In this document: positions 19,395-21,127 of the stretch, piece after piece
Layout of the letters: the number at the start of each line of letters is the position of its first letter
How positions within the stretch are numbered: position 1 is the stretch's first letter
Source of the DNA: Irineochytrium annulatum
Taxonomy: Eukaryota; Chytridiomycota; Chytridiomycetes; Chytridiales; Chytridiaceae
Assembly (NCBI GenBank): GCA_027600665.1
Contig: JADGJL010000439.1
Location: 1-21,127 of the forward strand
Reading direction: 5' to 3'
DNA length: 21,127 bases
Translations under genes and position numbers: made by a program
Notes under the pieces: model-generated
Database searches by the model: none
The model's input: the letters and a program-made list of their open reading frames with translations, nothing else
What the model was told of the DNA's origin: nothing

Positions 19395-20955
19395 ATGCTC
19401 AAGGCCTCGCCATCGGAGACCGCGGCCTCGCTATGCAAGAAGGAGGCCGTCTACCGCGATCTCAATGACCTACTTAGCAAGAAGACGGCCAAGCAGTCGC
19501 TCATCACGGACAAGTTCAAGAGCATAGGCGCGGACGGGGACGTGCAGTTCCGCGAGTTCTGCGAGCACGGGAACATTTATGACTGCATGCGCGTCAGGGA
19601 GAGCAATGATCCCAAGAGCTGCGGGAAGGTTGGAGCTTCTCACGGGGGTGAGAAATCTGACGAAGGATCCAGGTGCACTTCCGGCCGCTGGTCCAGCCTT
19701 GGACGGACTTCAGCTTGGGTCAGTCCTCCATTCTTCTCCATTGCTCGCATCAACTTACCTCTGATCACAGGTGACTGGTGCGCGACGTCAACTTGTCCAC
19801 ACTCCTAATAAATCATAAAGCTCCTACCTAAATACATGCCATCGAATGGGCGAGTCCTGTAAGTACGTCCATTACGAGCTGGAGCCGACGGAAAACCTTG
19901 TGGGCGACCTGGATTGGCCGCTGCCAATGCCTAAGGTGACCGACGTGCTGCCGCCGCAGTGGATCAACTGCGACGTGCGAGGGTTCGACCTGAAGTGCCT
20001 CGGGAATGGTTTGCCCTGCTGTCTTTTTGCTTCGTGGTCTTACGCATTGCAGATTATGCTGTGGTAATGGCGGATCCTCCATGGGATATTCATAGTTCGT
20101 GTTCTTGGACCCGCATTTATTTTTTTACGCTAACCCTGTCTTTCACAGTGAACTTACCATATGGTATGTGCGCATCAGAGGAATCTTTGTCTAATGATTA
20201 GGCACTATGAACGATGACGAGATGAAACAGATGGGCATCGGTTCGCTGCAATCGAACGGATTTTTATTCCTTTGGGTCACAGGTCGAGCGATGGAAGTGT
20301 AAGTCCAGAACAAACATCTCTTTTTTTTAAACCGCCTTAAGTGCGCGAGATTGCCTGCGGATATGGGGGTATGACACGCCATCTATCCGCCTCGCTAACG
20401 TTAGCAGTTATCGCCGCGTCGACGAACTCGTATGGGTCAAAATCAATCAGGTAACCATCCCCATCCCGCGCATCGCGTCTTGAGAAACGTATAACAGCTC
20501 CAACGCATAATCCGAACAGGCCGGACGGGCCACTGGCTGAATCACTCCAAAGAGCACTGCATTATTGCCATTAAGGGGAACCCGACATACCATTACCCGG
20601 GGCTCGACGGGGATGTTTTGGTTGCGGAGGTTTGTGGTGGCTTTCCGGGGGCCATAGACACGGGACTGATCATTTGATGATGTTGGCAGGTGAGGGAGAC
20701 GAGTAGGAAGCCGGATGAGATTTATAGCATTATTGAGCGACTGGCGCCGGGGAGGAAGAAGTTGGAGATTTTTGGAAGGTTGTTATTGTTGCGGGATTGA
20801 AAGAACTGGGGTAATAAAAGCCTTTTAGGTCACACAATTGCCGACCCGGCTGGCTGACATTGGGGAATCAGTTGGACGGAGTGCGCATCTTTGACCGAGA
20901 TTTATGTGATCGGTTAAATCAAAGGTCGGTCCGCTCGTTGCACCGCTGGGTTTAA
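19395..20955 (+). CDS. METTL3/IME4: m6A mRNA methyltransferase catalytic subunit (METTL3/IME4)
   Basis: MT-A70 family enzyme that methylates adenosine N6 in mRNA. Twelve exons: 19395-19628, 19673-19718, 19771-19777, 19821-20008, 20053-20094, 20149-20163, 20202-20298, 20342-20368, 20408-20450, 20498-20629, 20690-20778 and 20829-20955 (1047 nt, 348 residues); introns are 38-60 nt. Two CCCH zinc fingers are readable: FCEHGNIYDC with SCGKVHF, then SLGDC joined to SYLNTCHRMGESCKYVHYE. The methyltransferase domain has VVMADPPWDIH (catalytic DPPW), LPYGTMNDDEM, GFLFLWVTGRAME, RRVDELVWVKINQ, LQRIIRTGRTGHWLNH, KGNP, SRKPDEIYSIIERLAPG and WLTLGNQLDG. DPPW identifies METTL3 rather than METTL14. Exons of 7, 15 and 27 nt are needed to keep these motifs. 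The protein is short because the roughly 200-250-residue N-terminal region of human METTL3 and yeast Ime4 is missing; the divergent eIF2B-beta gene leaves no room for it upstream. Confidence 0.97.
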
Positions 20956-21127
20956 TATACAACTAGATATCCCCACATGCGAGTGGAAGTGACGATGGAG
21001 AAGGGTCGGCAGTGATAGCGGTGAGGTTGAGTCCTTATAGCGCTGAAATTGCATGATAAATATTGCTGAGCATATTCCATTTTTTTGACGCGATGATGCA
21101 CACGCTGTCCTTCTCTTGGGGGGGGGG
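20956..21127. other. 3' flank of METTL3 and end of the window
   Basis: 172 bp after the METTL3 stop. It includes GCATGATAAATATTGC, which may carry the poly(A) signal. The last 10 bases (21118-21127) are all G, which looks like a contig-end or sequencing artefact. No further gene was seen. Confidence 0.5.

Noticed and set aside
21118..21127. G10 run as a telomere or regulatory G-tract
   Set aside because: A single homopolymer at the exact end of the sequence is more likely an assembly or sequencing artefact. No telomere-like repeat unit precedes it.
1..21127. Mobile elements, CRISPR arrays, viral insertions or biosynthetic clusters
   Set aside because: No transposase, reverse transcriptase, integrase, terminal repeats, spaced direct repeats or viral genes were visible. 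The window is accounted for by ten housekeeping-type eukaryotic genes.

Overview
This window is a gene-dense nuclear segment of a eukaryote, most likely a zoosporic (flagellated) early-diverging fungus such as a chytrid. Three things point there. The genes carry about 58 spliceosomal introns in total, nearly all 34-89 nt long. Intergenic gaps are mostly 25-270 bp. The gene set mixes general eukaryotic housekeeping proteins with a radial-spoke-head protein (RSPH1), which implies a motile 9+2 flagellum. The last point is inference; another intron-rich flagellated opisthokont or protist is not excluded.

Layout, left to right. Positions 1-1058 hold no recognisable gene. A cytosolic-type cysteinyl-tRNA synthetase runs on + from 1185, with an in-frame upstream Met at 1059 that would add a mitochondrial-type presequence. 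RSPH1 (minus, 4909-4163) is convergent to it. RSPH1 is head-to-head (77 bp) with a large multidomain RhoGEF (+, 4987-8781: RGS-like, C1, coiled coil, ubiquitin-fold, DH, PH). Then comes a run of minus-strand genes: a two-RRM protein (10098-8937), the small-RNA 2'-O-methyltransferase HEN1 (11688-10365), a GYF-domain GIGYF/Smy2-type translational repressor (15582-11797), mitochondrial ribosomal protein mL40 (16529-16054), proteasome subunit beta2 (17814-16705) and eIF2B-beta (19370-17925). eIF2B-beta is divergent, by only about 24 bp, from the m6A methyltransferase METTL3/IME4 (+, 19395-20955). A 10-base G run ends the window.

I reconstructed exons by following reading-frame changes through GT-AG (one GC-AG) introns and checking conserved motifs on both sides. 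In every gene the exon lengths sum to a multiple of three. Many apparent frameshifts and stops are therefore introns, not decay.

Functionally the block is rich in RNA and translation genes (CysRS, eIF2B-beta, GIGYF, mL40, METTL3, HEN1, an RRM protein), plus one proteasome subunit, one flagellar protein and one Rho-signalling exchange factor. I see no operon logic, mobile element, CRISPR array, virus or convincing RNA gene. I did not find a clearly new system. The best leads are a 7-nt micro-exon in METTL3, probable dual targeting of CysRS, the RGS-C1-DH-PH architecture, a GC-AG intron, tolerance of GTC donors, and the very tight eIF2B-beta/METTL3 divergent pair.
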